A stretch of 64,000 nt of DNA from Anadara kagoshimensis (lineage: Eukaryota; Mollusca; Bivalvia; Arcoida; Arcidae): assembly GCA_021292105.1 (NCBI GenBank), contig CM037870.1:10722486-10786485 (forward strand), given 5' to 3'. How positions within the stretch are numbered: position 1 is the stretch's first letter; every line of letters starts with the position of its first letter. A program made the position numbers and the translations under genes. Positions 1 to 14,611 of the stretch are shown here, piece by piece. The notes under the pieces are model-generated. The model was not told where the DNA came from, did no database searches, and worked only from the letters and a program-made list of their open reading frames with translations.

Positions 1-2
1 TC

Positions 3-386
3 CTGAAACGCCATCAGCTGACTCATACTGGCATCAAGAAACATCATTGTCATATCTGTCAGAAAAACTTTACACAGAGATACACTCTAAATAAACATAT
101 GAAGACACATTTCAAAACAAAAATCGCAGATCCAGAATTTCACTCAGAAATTTTAGATTCAGGTTCTCATCAGTTAGAACCATATCAGTCACATAAAGTT
201 TCGTTGGAAGCATTTCAACCTGAGGAACATGAGTCAGATGTTGAGAATTCTCGGTCAGACTTACAATCAGAACCTCAGTATTCAGATGAACCAGCTTCAG
301 GAGAATTGGATTTAGACTCTCCTCCTAACGATTTCTTCAAACCAGATCTGCTGTTACCAGTACCTCTTCAATCAGATAGTCACTAA
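3..386 (+). CDS. C2H2 zinc-finger protein, C-terminal part (paralogue A)
   Basis: The frame is open from the left edge to TAA at 384-386, so this is the 3' end of a gene that begins outside the window. It encodes the end of one finger (LKRHQLTH), a linker, then a complete C2H2 finger with C-x2-C and H-x3-H spacing (HHCHICQKNF...HMKTH), and an acidic, Ser/Glu/Pro-rich tail of about 90 residues ending LQSDSH. The last finger is almost identical to the last finger of the gene ending at 11102, so the two are tandem paralogues. C2H2 arrays of this kind usually bind DNA in the nucleus; the target is unknown. No frame break is visible in this piece. Confidence 0.85.
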   Translation: MKRHQLTHTGIKKHHCHICQKNFTQRYTLNKHMKTHFKTKIADPEFHSEILDSGSHQLEPYQSHKVSLEAFQPEEHESDVENSRSDLQSEPQYSDEPASGELDLDSPPNDFFKPDLLLPVPLQSDSH

Positions 387-518
387 ATGGTATGATGATA
401 TGTTTGCAGTTAGGCATTTACATTGAAATATATAGAGGATCTTGCATGAGTGACTATGTAATATTGAATGTATTTTAAATACAAGTTAAAAAAAATTATG
501 CAACAAGCCTTGCAAGTT

Positions 519-524
519 AATAAA
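519..524 (+). promoter_or_regulatory. Candidate polyadenylation signal AATAAA of paralogue A
   Basis: A canonical AATAAA lies 133 bases after the stop codon of the zinc-finger gene, a normal distance for a short 3' UTR. In AT-rich DNA the hexamer also occurs by chance. Confidence 0.45.
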
Positions 525-1223
525 TTCAATATTATATAAACACTAATGCAATATTCGATTTATTGTATTATATAAGAAAACTCAATTTTTGTATCGGTAA
601 AGTTGTTTGCTAGATATTTCGGACCAGCCCAATGGCTACAAAACAACAAGTCATACAGGCTTAAATATGACGTCATATTATGTTACAACAATTGCATGAC
701 ATCATCAACCAAGGCTATATGGGTGTAATATGATTTTTATTACGTAAAACCATTTTCGGAAAGATATTTAGGATGATTAACTTTCGCGATTATTTTGTCC
801 TAGCTAAACATGCGAAATTTAATCGCATGCGAATAAAAGTTGGTTCACACTAATAAAAGGATTATTGAACTGATATTGTGAAATATTATCCCTCGTTGAC
901 TTGAAAAGCATGTGCAAATGTTCGAGCCATCTTTTGAAACATTTTGCAATGTCAGTTCAATAACCCTGTAATGTTGTTTTGTAGTCTAGATATGATATAG
1001 ATATTTCAATATTTCTGGTAAATTTATTTTTTAATGGTTTTATGATATTTTTTAAAACCTCGGACAATGTATCTAATTGTGTCTTCGATATATTGATCTT
1101 GTAAACTAACATCTACTTGCATTGTTACGCACCCTTAGCTTAATTTTCATATTGGCATGTTCACACAATCAAAATTTCAAGATAAACCTGATCCTTGACC
1201 TGCTTTTGTCTCTCTTTGAATTA
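525..1223. other. Intergenic DNA, no gene seen
   Basis: AT-rich sequence without a convincing reading frame. It has a CRE-like TGACGTCA at 668-675 and, at 784-835, short GCGAAA/TTCGCG motifs like those of the MITE at 6045-6288, perhaps a decayed relic. Confidence 0.5.
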
Positions 1224-1481
1224 GCAGGTCCTAGTTTCACTATCATTATTTTACTAAGATTTTCTTAACTCAAATTTTGCTAGGTTTGGTAACCTTTTTT
1301 TGGAACTACTAATAAAAATTGTTGACAAAATTAAATTATAACATTGGAAGCTAGAGACTGATTATCAAAACAACACCTTAAATTCCTGAATATCTTAAAA
1401 ATTAACAAATATTTGAAATTTTGTCAGATTTTAAGTTAAGAAAAATCTTAGTTAAGGAATGATTGTGAAACTAGGACCAGC
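1224..1481. mobile_element. MITE with ~45-bp terminal inverted repeats (family 1, copy 1)
   Basis: The left end (GGTCCTAGTTTCAC at 1227, then TAAGATTTTCTTAACT) is matched in reverse complement by the right end (AAGTTAAG ... GTGAAACTAGGACC, to 1478). The interior is AT-rich with no reading frame. A second copy with the same ends lies at 20187-20601. The structure fits a non-autonomous DNA transposon. Confidence 0.75.
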
Positions 1482-1492
1482 ACTACATAGTG

Positions 1493-1686
1493 TTTATATA
1501 CACTGCCATCACTAAATTGTTATAGATGTTTAAAACCGGTTATATACACTGCCATCACTAAATTGTTATAGATGTTTAAAACCGGTTATATACACTGCCA
1601 TCACTAAATTGTTATAGATGTTTAAAACCGGTTATATACACTGCCATCACTAAATTGTTATAGATGTTTAAAACCGGTTATATTAA
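1493..1686. repeat. 46-bp minisatellite, four identical copies
   Basis: The unit starting CACTGCCATC recurs at 1501, 1547, 1593 and 1639, an exact 46-bp spacing, with essentially no divergence between copies. A single diverged copy of the same unit is at 12855-12910, in the 3' flank of the second zinc-finger gene, so the expansion happened in this copy only. Confidence 0.9.
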
Positions 1687-1880
1687 TTAAAGGCTGAAAA
1701 TCTTCAAAAAAATTAAATTGTTTTCAGCAAAAATTGCGTTTTTATCTTGAAAAATATATTTTTACCTTATTTCAACATTCCCCAAAATTTATAAAAATCC
1801 AAGAAATTGTTTCTTGAAAACCAATTTTGTTGCATACATTTAGATCATTACGTTAAGAAACCAGTTTCATATACATAATA
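1640..1880 (+). repeat. 3'-flank segment shared with 12850-13130
   Basis: After the minisatellite the sequence follows 12860-13130 through several landmarks in the same order: an ACTGCCATC unit, GAAAATCTTC, a TTTTATNTTGAAAA stretch, TTCCAAGATTGTTT-like and CATACATTTAG-like blocks, and a GTTTCA block. It reads as old duplicated 3'-flanking DNA of the two zinc-finger genes. Confidence 0.55.
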
Positions 1881-2161
1881 TTTGAATTATACCAATGAAA
1901 TTTTACATGGTGATTATAATATATTTACATTTGTGATGTTTTAATGTATAAAACTTTGTTTAAGACCAGATGGCAGTTATAAGAGTATAAATGCCATTGC
2001 TAATGTGACGTTACTCATCTCTTTCTTGTGGCTATACGTGTGACGTCATTGATTGGCTGTTCCAGCGATTGGAAATACATGTTGTACATGACAGTGTTTT
2101 AAATTTTTTTTTAGAATTAAAATACCAAAATAAGATTTTCAAAAAATGGGAAATGTAAATA

Positions 2162-2322
2162 TAACCATTGAACTGTCTAAAAATGGTGTTTATAGTGCTA
2201 TAACTGCCATTGCCATGCAAAGCAAACTGAAAAATGTGCGTAGTGCATTATTATTAGTTTACTTCCCACGGCAATGGCAGTTATAGCACTATAAATGCCA
2301 TTTCTAGACAGTTCAGTGGTTA
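2162..2322. repeat. Inverted repeat, ~55-bp arms
   Basis: The left arm 2162-2216 and right arm 2269-2322 are near-perfect reverse complements (for example TAGTGCTATAACTGCCATTG against CAATGGCAGTTATAGCACTA), separated by about 52 bases. TGGCAGTTATA also recurs at 1971. Probably a small foldback element. Confidence 0.8.
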
Positions 2323-2514
2323 AATAAACCTATGGCAGAGTATATTTGGATGGCAGTGTATTTTTTAACATGTCATATACATGAGTTATAAATCAAATGA
2401 ATTACTGGTAAGTTAGATTTAAGTCAGTCGTTCCTTTCTTGTGATCATAATGTCAGATTTTGTTGTATATGGTAACATTGGTAAATGTATAAATTCAACT
2501 GTGTATGGATTTAA

Positions 2515-2680
2515 GCTATGTTTCCATACCTGTTATCCAAAATGGCCAATGTCTACTAATTTTGAGAAGTTCTTTTAAAAAGTAACCTATTTTAGCAAAT
2601 ATGAAAAGAAAAATTTAAAAAATACCTCAAAAAGCACTATATTTTCACAAAGTTTGGAAATATGGCTACAAATGAATTTA
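2515..2680 (-). mobile_element. ~170-bp dispersed element (family 3), diverged copy
   Basis: It starts GCTATGTTTCCAT and continues with AAAATGGCCAATG, TTTAGCAAAT and TATTTTCACAAA blocks. This is the reverse-complement order of the better copies at 32057-32230 and 51314-51486. Confidence 0.5.
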
Positions 2681-2934
2681 AATTTGCTGAAACTTAAGCC
2701 TTAACTTAAAGTCTAAGTTATAATTTCATGTGAACTAGATTTTGCATAAATCTCATGGATCACAATTGCACTATGATTGTATATTAAATTTGACTGCATA
2801 TTTCAATTACCTGTTCCCCAATTTTGTCATCACGAAAAATTATGAAAATTATTACACAGTTAAATTGAATTAATACAGTTACAGTGTTTTTCAAAATGTT
2901 TACTGTATCAATTTATACAGAAACATAATAATTG

Positions 2935-3290
2935 TCTGTAGCACTATGAAGCAGAACTTTAGATGAACCTGGTACACACTGATTTTAACGGTGTATGTTA
3001 TTGTGTTGACATAGTTTCTATATTAACAATATTAGTGTGTTGATTTAAGACGGATTTACCCTGTGCATTGACAGTTTTTGAATCTGGACAGACTAACACT
3101 TTAGATGGAAAAACCTTGTATGTGAACAGGATAAGTCCATCAAAATGTTTAGTTTGTCAAAATGCTGTACATTCACAGGGTTAGTCTGAATAAGAGTGTT
3201 TAACTAGAAGGTAAACCAACACAATAATATATTAAAATCAATGTGTACCAAGGGTTCTGTGCTAATCTGTAGTTGTTGATATATATTTAA
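2935..3290. repeat. Imperfect palindromic element (~350 bp)
   Basis: The outer arms pair CCTGGTACACACTGATTTTA (2969) with TAAAATCAATGTGTACCAAGG (3230). Inner segments also pair, for example ACCCTGTGCATTGACA with TGTACATTCACAGGGT, and CAGACTAACACT with GTTAGTCTG. The whole block can fold on itself, as expected of a decayed MITE. Confidence 0.55.
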
Positions 3291-3329
3291 GTTCATTTGA
3301 TAGATTCCAGCATTAGATTACAGTCTTTT

Positions 3330-3610
3330 TATACAAGTTTATTCAAAATGATATTTTTGCAATTATTCAATAATTAAAAAGTAACAATCAAAGGGTTTTT
3401 GAACCTACAACTAAATGACCATTTTTCAGTGATGAGAGTTACTTCCCTTTGTTTTAGCACTTCCTGTCATCTTCTATCTAACATTTGGTCACACAAATCC
3501 TATATTTGATGTCCATAATGAAAAAAAACTTAAAACGTATGGCGTGGATTAACAACTAAATATATCTCCTTCAACTGTATGTATACTTGATTGCCTAGAA
3601 TATTGAGTTG
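3330..3610. repeat. Dispersed repeat, left part (partner of 38490-38830)
   Basis: From TTCAAAATGATATTTTTGCA through GACCATTTTT and ACTTCC-CTTTGTTT-AGCACTTC to GAATATTGAG the sequence tracks 38510-38810. Its continuation resumes at 5405 after the minisatellite and palindrome cluster. Confidence 0.7.
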
Positions 3611-3928
3611 GATATTGAAATTCAATATTACATGTAGTTAGGTATTGAAATTCAATATTACATGTAGTTAGGTATGAAATTCAATATTACATGTAGTAGG
3701 TATTGAAATTCAATATTACATGTAGTTAGGTATCAAAATTCAATATTACTTGTAGTTAGGCATTGAAATTCAATATTACGTGTAGTTAGGTATTGAAATT
3801 CAATATTACGTGTAGTTAGGTATTGAAATTCAATATTACGTGTAGTAGGTATTGAAATTCAATATTACATGTAGTTAGGTATTGAAATTCAATATTACAT
3901 GTATATAGGTATCGAAATTCAATATTAT
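3611..3928. repeat. 30-bp minisatellite, about 11 copies
   Basis: The unit GGTATTGAAATTCAATATTA plus about ten bases (CATGTAGTTA) is repeated with small variants. Each unit contains the palindrome ATTGAAATTCAAT. The array is split by the insertion 3929-5303 and continues for about three more units at 5304-5408. Confidence 0.9.
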
Positions 3929-3961
3929 ACAATTATAGCATTTCAGTGAGTGCGATATATA

Positions 3962-4128
3962 CATATTATATACACAGTGTGTATGTACAACACTCAGTAT
4001 CAGGTCGAGTCCTTTTTCGTAGCCGTATCACTACGAGTCGCGCTTGCGCGACGAGTAGTGATACAACTACGAAAAAAGGACGAGACCTGATACGAAGGGT
4101 TGCACATACACACTGTGTATATAATATT
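3962..4128. repeat. 167-bp palindrome (nested)
   Basis: The arms, centred on GTCGCGCTTGCGCGAC at about 4037-4052, are reverse complements with few mismatches over about 80 bases each, for example TATTATATACACAGTGTGTA (left) against TACACACTGTGTATATAATA (right). Confidence 0.9.
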
Positions 4129-4298
4129 TTTATCTAACATTTCCAATTAGGTTATTTAAAATAATGAAAAAACAATACTTTATGTGAAAAAATTACATTT
4201 TACCACAGAAAACCACTGAACTATGTTATGACCGACAAATCCAAGACTCCCTGATGACGTAACAATGAGAAAGTGCACGTGCGCTTTACCACCAATGT

Positions 4299-4322
4299 TG
4301 TATCACCACAGTGTGGTGATAC
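4299..4322. repeat. Short perfect palindrome
   Basis: GTATCACCACA and its reverse complement TGTGGTGATAC are separated by a single base, inside the sequence nested in palindromic copy 1. Confidence 0.7.
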
Positions 4323-4399
4323 AAGATTCTGTATCATACGTGTTCGATAAAACTTGTATTCGTCAAATCAGATAGAAAAACTAGTCTAATGTTAGATAA

Positions 4400-4482
4400 G
4401 ATGTTTTATCGGCTAAGAAAAGTAATATTGGTCGAGGCCGTAGGCCGAGGTCAATATTACTTTTCTTTGCCGATAAAACATC
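4400..4482. repeat. 83-bp palindrome
   Basis: GATGTTTTATCGGCTAAGAA at 4400 is mirrored by TTCTTTGCCGATAAAACATC ending at 4482, around a GC-rich centre GGCCGTAGGCC. This is the displaced core of palindromic copy 1. Confidence 0.85.
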
Positions 4483-4844
4483 ATATTGCACTCACTGAAA
4501 TGGTATAATTGTTTTATTACATGTAAATTATTTGAAATGAGAAGACAAGTGTACTAATAAGTATCTTTTGCCTTTTATGTTCCAACATTGGCCGCCATCA
4601 CAGTACCAGAGTAGCGTCACTGCAACTAATGACGTACTAGTGTCTGTGACGTCATTAAATGACGCAATTCATTCTTTTTGAGTTCAATTCAAGTTTCCAA
4701 CGGTGGATTTGATTGGTTTAGTGCAATATGGTGTTTTATCATGTTCCAGAGTACAATATGATGAAAAACGATGTACGCGTGCAAGTAGTTTAACCAATCA
4801 AAACAAAGATATCAGAGTAAAATCATATCATAATGTAATAATAT

Positions 4845-5303
4845 ACAATTATAGCATTTCAGGGAGTGCGATATGATGTTTTATCGGCAAAGAAAAGCAA
4901 TATTGGCCGAGGTCAATATTACTTTTCTTTGCCGATAAAACATCATATTGCACTCCTGAAATGCTATAATTGTTTTATTACATGTAAACTATTTTAAGTG
5001 AGAAAACAAGTGTTATATTTTTCTAATTCTCTTTTGGATTTTTTGTTCTGACACTGGCCGCCATCACGGTATCCTAGCAGCGTAAATGCAACTAATGACG
5101 TGCTACTGTCTGTGACGTCATTAAATGGCACAATTCAGGCCGAGTTTTCATTCTTTTTGTTTTCCACGATTGATTTGATTGGCTTAGTGCAATATGATGT
5201 TTTATCATGTTCCAGAGTGCAATATGATGAAAAACGGTATTGCGCGTGCAATTAGTTTAACCAATCAAAACTAAGATCTCAGAGTAAAATGATATCATAA
5301 TGT
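4845..5303. mobile_element. Palindromic element, copy 2
   Basis: A 129-bp nearly perfect palindrome (4845-4973) begins ACAATTATAGCATTTCAG and ends CTGAAATGCTATAATTGT. It is followed by a ~330-bp body with TGACGTCA (about 5113), two copies of GTGCAATATGATG (about 5188 and 5218) and ACCAATCAAAAC (about 5260). It adjoins copy 1 in the same orientation. No protein is encoded. Confidence 0.7.
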
Positions 5304-5408
5304 AATAATACATGTAGTTAGGTATTGAAATTCAATATTACCTGTAGTTAGGTATTGAAATTCAATATTACACGTAGTTAGGTATTGCAATTCAATATTA
5401 CACGTAGA
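5304..5408. repeat. Continuation of the 30-bp minisatellite
   Basis: About 3.3 units of the same GGTATTGAAATTCAATATTA array as at 3611-3928 resume directly after the palindromic elements. This shows that those elements lie inside a once-continuous array. Confidence 0.85.
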
Positions 5409-5570
5409 AAGGAGCTGAGTGACTCGAAACACTGACAAAATTGACTTTGCTGAAAGGGGGAGGCTTGGTTACCTGACAACAAAAAGTTAAAACCAGAGGT
5501 AGAAAAATAGAAGCTTGATGAAATTGAGATGTAGAGTTAATTTGTGTAAAAAACCTGGGGGTGTTGAGGG
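5405..5570. repeat. Dispersed repeat, right part (partner of 38830-38990)
   Basis: Blocks CTTGGTTACCTGACAAC, AAACCAGAGGTAGAAAAA, CTTGATGAAATT and TTGTGTAAAAAACCTG match 38885-38985 in order. Together with 3330-3610 this is one dispersed repeat that the minisatellite interrupts. Confidence 0.7.
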
Positions 5571-6044
5571 GGATTTGGTTCAAGAGACATGGAGTGCTCT
5601 AGTTTATTAAGGGAACCAATGTCTAAGTTTGAATTAAAAATGATAAGTACCGGTATGTGTGTACATGTATAACCAAAATTAATACATTCCACTAGCTAGA
5701 GGTTACTTATTGTGTAAGAACCAATAGATTTCCTTATGTACTAAAGGATTATGGGTAGTTGCAGAATTACCAGTTGAATGGAGGTATGGTCTTCACTGAA
5801 AATTATGGTCGTCAAAAATGACAGGGAAATCCCACACTTGTCTTATAGGCAGAGTAGCCTTATAGTCGGGGATTTACGGTATATTATAACCAGTACAGTA
5901 AAACAACAACTCCTTGCCACCATTTTTTCAGTCAATTAATTTAAACCCTCTTGCTGCTAAACAGACAAATGTGTCTTTTAATGGCTACCTACCTCACTGA
6001 CACTTCTGTCAAGAATTGACAACTCTTGATTAAAGACTAATAGA
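5571..6044. other. Intergenic DNA, nothing recognised
   Basis: AT-rich, no credible reading frame, no clear repeat structure. Confidence 0.4.
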
Positions 6045-6288
6045 TACTGTAAAACATTTTATTTTCGCGGCATGATATTTTCGCAATATTCGTATCAAAG
6101 TCATTTCGCGGCATGAAATTTTCGCGATATCCCGTTGTAAGCCCGATCCCATGGTGAGCCCCTCACGTAAAAGTCCATTCATATTTATTTGATCAAATTT
6201 TTTTCGCACATATTATTTTCGCGATTATTTATGAACTCGTGAATTACGCGAAAATAACATGCACATGAAAATTTCATGTTTTACAGTA
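6045..6288. mobile_element. MITE with TACTGTAAAACAT inverted ends (family 2, copy 1)
   Basis: The left end TACTGTAAAACAT is mirrored by ATGTTTTACAGTA at the right end. The interior is full of TTTTCGCG / CGCGAAAA motifs and has no reading frame. A relative with the same outer ends is at 12201-12408. Confidence 0.75.
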
Positions 6289-6763
6289 CTGATAATCTTT
6301 TGAAAAGTAAACAAAAATGTAAAATGCTAACTATTGAGATTAAATCTACCACTACCTAATGATATCATATGACTACAAATGCTTATGATGATGTCATGAC
6401 CTAATTGTTGACATCATATCAATTTGCATTGTGAAAATCCATTTGGCACTGTCAATGTTGTGATTAAAATTAATTTGGCAGCAAGAGGGTTAAATTGGGT
6501 TTTCCAATAATTTGGGAGGTTAACATTGTAGAAATGGATTTTTGGGACTTGGAAATAGTTTGGTGATAAATGGGATGGCAAAGTTAATGAGAGACATTAG
6601 AACTACCGTAGGTTTTACTGTATTTCTTCTTTATCAATCTCGTTAAAAACATTTTTGTATATTGCACTGATAACTGATATCGCTTCTACTTCAATTATCA
6701 CAAAATCCTATTTTATTAATTTGTAAACAAATTAAAGTAAATTTCTTTTCTTTTTTTGTCCAC
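6289..6763. other. Upstream intron or intergenic DNA of the second zinc-finger gene
   Basis: No gene or strong repeat seen. It ends in a long pyrimidine run that leads into the splice acceptor at 6764. Confidence 0.4.
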
Positions 6764-6765
6764 AG
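6764..6765 (+). promoter_or_regulatory. Splice acceptor of the zinc-finger gene
   Basis: The tract TTTCTTTTCTTTTTTTGTCC followed by ACAG fits a 3' splice site about 320 bases before the start codon. The coding part may therefore lie in one exon with a 5' UTR exon further upstream. The leader 6766-7084 contains a direct repeat (ACGTACMGATGGTGTGTGAC at about 6792 and 6850). Confidence 0.5.
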
Positions 6766-7084
6766 TTTGTAAAGCAATGGAAGTGACAAGTACGTACCGA
6801 TGGTGTGTGACAACTCCACAAAGACATAAACAGCAATGGTGCTTAAGTTACGTACAGATGGTGTGTGACAACAACAGCAATGGTGCTTAAGTTAAATATA
6901 GATGGAACTAAAAGTTTAATATATCTTTATAAATCATGCTAATTCTGCATTATATAAGACCAGGAGGAATGATACTAAGTTACTATTGTGGTGCAATGTG
7001 TTGAGATGATACCATTTTAGAGGACAACCTTTGTGAACGTATCTAGTATTTGGTGCAGAAATCTTTGTGAAGGACTCATAAACC

Positions 7085-11102
<4,018 letters not shown>

Positions 11103-11227
11103 CTGATATTGTAACACCATAAACCATTACTACACTAAGTAAACCAGTCAATTATACTGAAGTCGCAACTTAAATTTCAGTTCTCTAAATTAAAAATTCA
11201 ATCCTGTCTGAAAATAGAACTCAGAAG

Positions 11228-11304
11228 AATAAATTTTTCAAGAAAATTAAACCCCAAATTTTACAGATTTTTAAAAACTCAAAACTTAAGTTACAAGTAA
11301 TAAA
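11228..11304 (+). promoter_or_regulatory. Candidate polyadenylation signals of paralogue B
   Basis: AATAAA occurs at 11228-11233 and again at 11299-11304, 126 and 197 bases after the stop codon. Confidence 0.4.
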
Positions 11305-11864
11305 GTTGCAAGATGACAAGGATTCCTCTTATGTTGTAAAATAACAAGATATGACACTTAAGATGAAGATCTTTAACCAAAAATAGTAAGATGTCATTTA
11401 ATTTTTTTCCTCAAATTGTTTTAAGAGTTTTAAGATTCTCTTGTTGTATATTCAGACAGTTAGTTTAGAACATGATTTTGTAAAATTTTAAGAACGTTTT
11501 ACAAAAATTATGTCAAGTAAGTACTGCTAAAGAAGAAACATTCGCAAGGAAGAAAATATTCGTGATTTTCACGCTAACACTTGTATCCCGAACATATCTT
11601 CTCAACGAAAAATTACTTCCCTTGGTTCACTTTTGATAAAGTCAGAAATATGAAATTATCTTACGTTAAATAGCTACAAAGACCACAACCGGGAACGTTT
11701 CCTACTGCTAATATTTCTTCTTGTACAGTACTGGGCAATTAATGTTTTCACAATGTAAATCAGAATATTACAGAAGAAAAGGTAGATCAAACATGAGTTA
11801 TAATCCTTACAAAATAGATAAATTACTTGCTAACTTTGTTGATTTACTATTAACTGCATTTAGG
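11305..11864. other. 3' flank, nothing recognised
   Basis: AT-rich DNA without a supported gene or repeat. Confidence 0.4.
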
Positions 11865-11867
11865 TAG

Positions 11868-12060
11868 TCTTGGTGGCCAAGTGTTAAGCGCTGCCTTACA
11901 TGCCACATAACCTATTGCCATGTCTTGCCTAGGTTTGTGTCCCCCTGGGGCAGATCCCAGTATAAGAAAGTTTGTCAATTTCTTTGTCAAAGATTAGCGT
12001 TTTTCAGGGCACTTTGGTTTCTTATGCATTCCTGAACTGACTGACTCCATATAATTGAAA
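11868..12060 (+). mobile_element. Decayed tRNA-derived SINE-like segment
   Basis: GGTGGCCAAGTGTTAAGCGC resembles a tRNA A-box region, and GTGTCCCCCTGGGGCAGATC follows at roughly the position of a B box. The match to the intact SINE at 27217 is weak, so this is a different or very old family. Confidence 0.35.
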
Positions 12061-12200
12061 CTTTTGATTAAGGTATAAATACCTGTCATCCATTAAACTC
12101 TTCATCAATATTCTCTTGATCTGTATTCTCAGAGAAAACACAATATACATCATTTTATTTCTTAATCCAAAGATATCCGATACTAGATAAGGTACTTGAG

Positions 12201-12408
12201 TACTGTAAATGTTTATTTTGTGTGGTGGACATTTTCGCTATTTTCACGAATTGTAAAAAAAGCGAAAATTTGCCCCTTTTGAATCAAGACCTTGTTATAA
12301 ACACAAGAATGGGTAAAATCACGAAAATAACACCCTCGTGAAATACCAACAAAACGATTCACGAAAATTTCAAATCACAAAAAAAAAAAAAAAAATATGT
12401 TTACAGTA
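12201..12408. mobile_element. MITE with TACTGTAAA inverted ends (family 2, copy 2)
   Basis: TACTGTAAATG on the left is mirrored by ATGTTTACAGTA on the right. The interior carries TTTTCGC, GCGAAAA and CACGAAAA motifs like 6045-6288, plus an A run at 12379-12395. Confidence 0.65.
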
Positions 12409-12849
12409 TCTTTATAAAAGATTAATTGAAATTCATTTTACCAGTTTATTGACTTAAATTTTTGTGCAAATTATTTTCTCCACATTCAAGAGTTTTTTTC
12501 TAGAATATTGCCAAAGTGATTGCAAATGTCACCAAAATAAAACTCCTTTGATACAGTTTGACTTCTTTGAATGGCTACAGTGTATTGTAAATGGTGTCAT
12601 ATAAATGGTGTCATATTATTTCAATTCAGCCAAAGGGCAAAATGAATTATAATTTTTCATGAAATTTTTTTATAATTATAAGAGTAATGTCTCTTAAGAA
12701 TCATGATAACAGCCATGCTTGCCATTTTTGTCAGGTTTTTGTTAAGCATTTAATGTTTTGTGATATTTGTATATATAACTTGTATCTAGTTATATTTACA
12801 GATGTGTTCATGTGTAACAGTTTTATATCATTTTTATTGCCATTAACCA

Positions 12850-13130
12850 TAATACCTGTTATAACACTGCCATCTATCAATTATTATACATTTGCACATG
12901 TTTAAAACTGATCATATTTTGATAGAACGAAAATCTTCACAAAAATATAAAATTCTTGAAAACGTCATTCAACTAAAGTTGAGCGTTTTATGTTGAAAAT
13001 ACATTTATTCCACAATTTTATATTTTCCCACAAAATTAAAGAAATTCCAAGATTGTTTTAAAAAGTAAAACTACTTTGTCGTACACATTTAGGTTATTTA
13101 GTTATCAGTTTCAAATACTGCAAAAACTTT
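12850..13130 (+). repeat. 3'-flank segment shared with 1640-1880
   Basis: A single copy of the 46-bp ACTGCCATC unit is followed by blocks matching 1680-1880 in the same order. It lies about 1.75 kb beyond the stop of paralogue B, against about 1.25 kb for paralogue A. Confidence 0.55.
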
Positions 13131-14005
13131 AATTTTTCTATTTTATGAATGACATGCGACATGAAGACTATAATGGATACCTATAGCAAATAGTGATTTA
13201 TGGATGGCAGTCTACGTATTTGCTATTTTAGCATTTGATGTACATATATTTCCCATTCTCACATTTTTTCTTAGTTTTTAATATCGTCAGTTCCTGTAAG
13301 GTAATATGTTTCTGTTTTTCAATTACTTTTGTGTTTTAAAAGTAAAATTAACACGTCCCTAAAATAATAGACCAAACTTTCCACTTGACACTTCATTTAC
13401 TGTAATTTCATCTTTAGCCACTATGTTAACCTGGGTGTTGCAGGGCTGCTTCTTTATTTCACAGGTCTTTGGTTAGATTTTTGGCCATATTAGGTCATAT
13501 CTAAGACTTGCAAATTAGTAGATGCACAATGTTCTTTTGCTAAATGCTTGGCATTTAGAAATGAAAGGCTAATGGGATCTTTGAAATCATGTCCTTTGTC
13601 TTTGTAGGTATGGGTACCAAAATTAACATGCTCTATGTTAACTTAAAAATCAGTTATGTAACCACCATTCCTGTTCCACTTAATGTTGATTGGTGTACTT
13701 GGAGTTCCCATTTGAATTAACAGTCATTTATGAATCTATAGTTCCCGTTTCACATAATGGTCACCCATTTCACCTAAGGGTCAGTTACGTATCCATAGTT
13801 ACCATTTCTACTTGGATGGTCAGTTTATATAAAAGTTTTATTGCTTTTGTTCATGTATACCTATAGTTCATGTTTCACTGTTTTTCTGATTTTGCATTAT
13901 AAAGTACTTGGGATAGATATGACCTTTAATGACCTAAGATTTGTGCCAGTATGTATATATATAAAGTATATATTTAATTCTTTTCTAATGTTCTTCATCT
14001 TTATT
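13131..14005. other. Intergenic DNA, no gene seen
   Basis: AT-rich, no supported coding sequence. Short variants of CCATTTCACTTAA/GGTCAGTTA recur between 13640 and 13830 and suggest a decayed tandem repeat. Confidence 0.35.
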
Positions 14006-14175
14006 TAAGGATTGTTTGTCATTTTGTGTAAATTTATTGAAGTATAACATCACGATGACGGAAAAAAATTGTATAAAATCGCGTAGCGTAGCGCAGCGAT
14101 TTTATACGTAATTTGTTTTCCGTCATCGTGATGTTATACTTCAATAAATTTACACAAAATGACAAACAATCCTTA
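14006..14175. repeat. 170-bp palindrome
   Basis: The left arm starts TAAGGATTGTTTGTCATTTT and the right arm ends AAAATGACAAACAATCCTTA. Pairing runs for about 77 bases with only a few mismatches, around a GC-rich centre of repeated GCGTA/GCGCA (about 14081-14097). The design is the same as in the palindromes at 3962 and 4845. Confidence 0.9.
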
Positions 14176-14611
14176 TAATTACAAACCCTATCGTCGATGT
14201 GTAAGACCTTAAATAACGATCAAACTTCGAACTACTTTGTGTACTTTAGCGCAATAATACACATTGTTTACCTCGGTTACATCGGTCACACTTGGATACC
14301 CGCCAAATAGGTCAGCAGCTGAGAGGCGAGAAAAAGTAAAATAATTATTTGAACGAGGAAAAATAAGACTACCAGCGTTTTTGTGGATTCAGTATACCAA
14401 TTAATGTTCACAGCAAAATTAACAAAGAATTCATTGAAGATTTTTTAAATACAATGTATTAACGTGTGACGTCAACAAAGTTTCAAATTCACAACAATTT
14501 CAAATTTGTCATCGGCAGCACAGTTTATACGTGGGGATGTGCTGTTGTCTAGATTAAATGATATCTTGCAGTTGTTAAATGATGCATTGTGTAGAAATCC
14601 ATTGGTTGTAC

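Larger units (their letters stand above)
3929..4848. mobile_element. Palindromic element, copy 1, with nested insertion
   Basis: It starts ACAATTATAGCATTTCAGTG, and the reverse complement of that end occurs at 4494-4512. In copy 2 (4845-5303) the two ends are joined by one continuous palindrome. Here the palindrome is interrupted at 3960-4399 by other DNA that is itself palindromic. The body (4513-4848) carries TGACGTCA and, near its right end, AACCAATCAAAAC, and is clearly homologous to 4974-5303. No reading frame for a transposase was found. Confidence 0.65.

Noticed and set aside
3611-3928. Regularly spaced palindromic repeats resembling a CRISPR array
   Set aside because: Units are contiguous 30-bp tandem repeats with no unique spacers, in an animal genome.
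12687-12905. Frame of 72 codons with Cys/His residues, as a stray zinc finger
   Set aside because: The residues do not follow C-x2-C...H-x3-H spacing, and the sequence overlaps the non-coding flank shared with 1640-1880.
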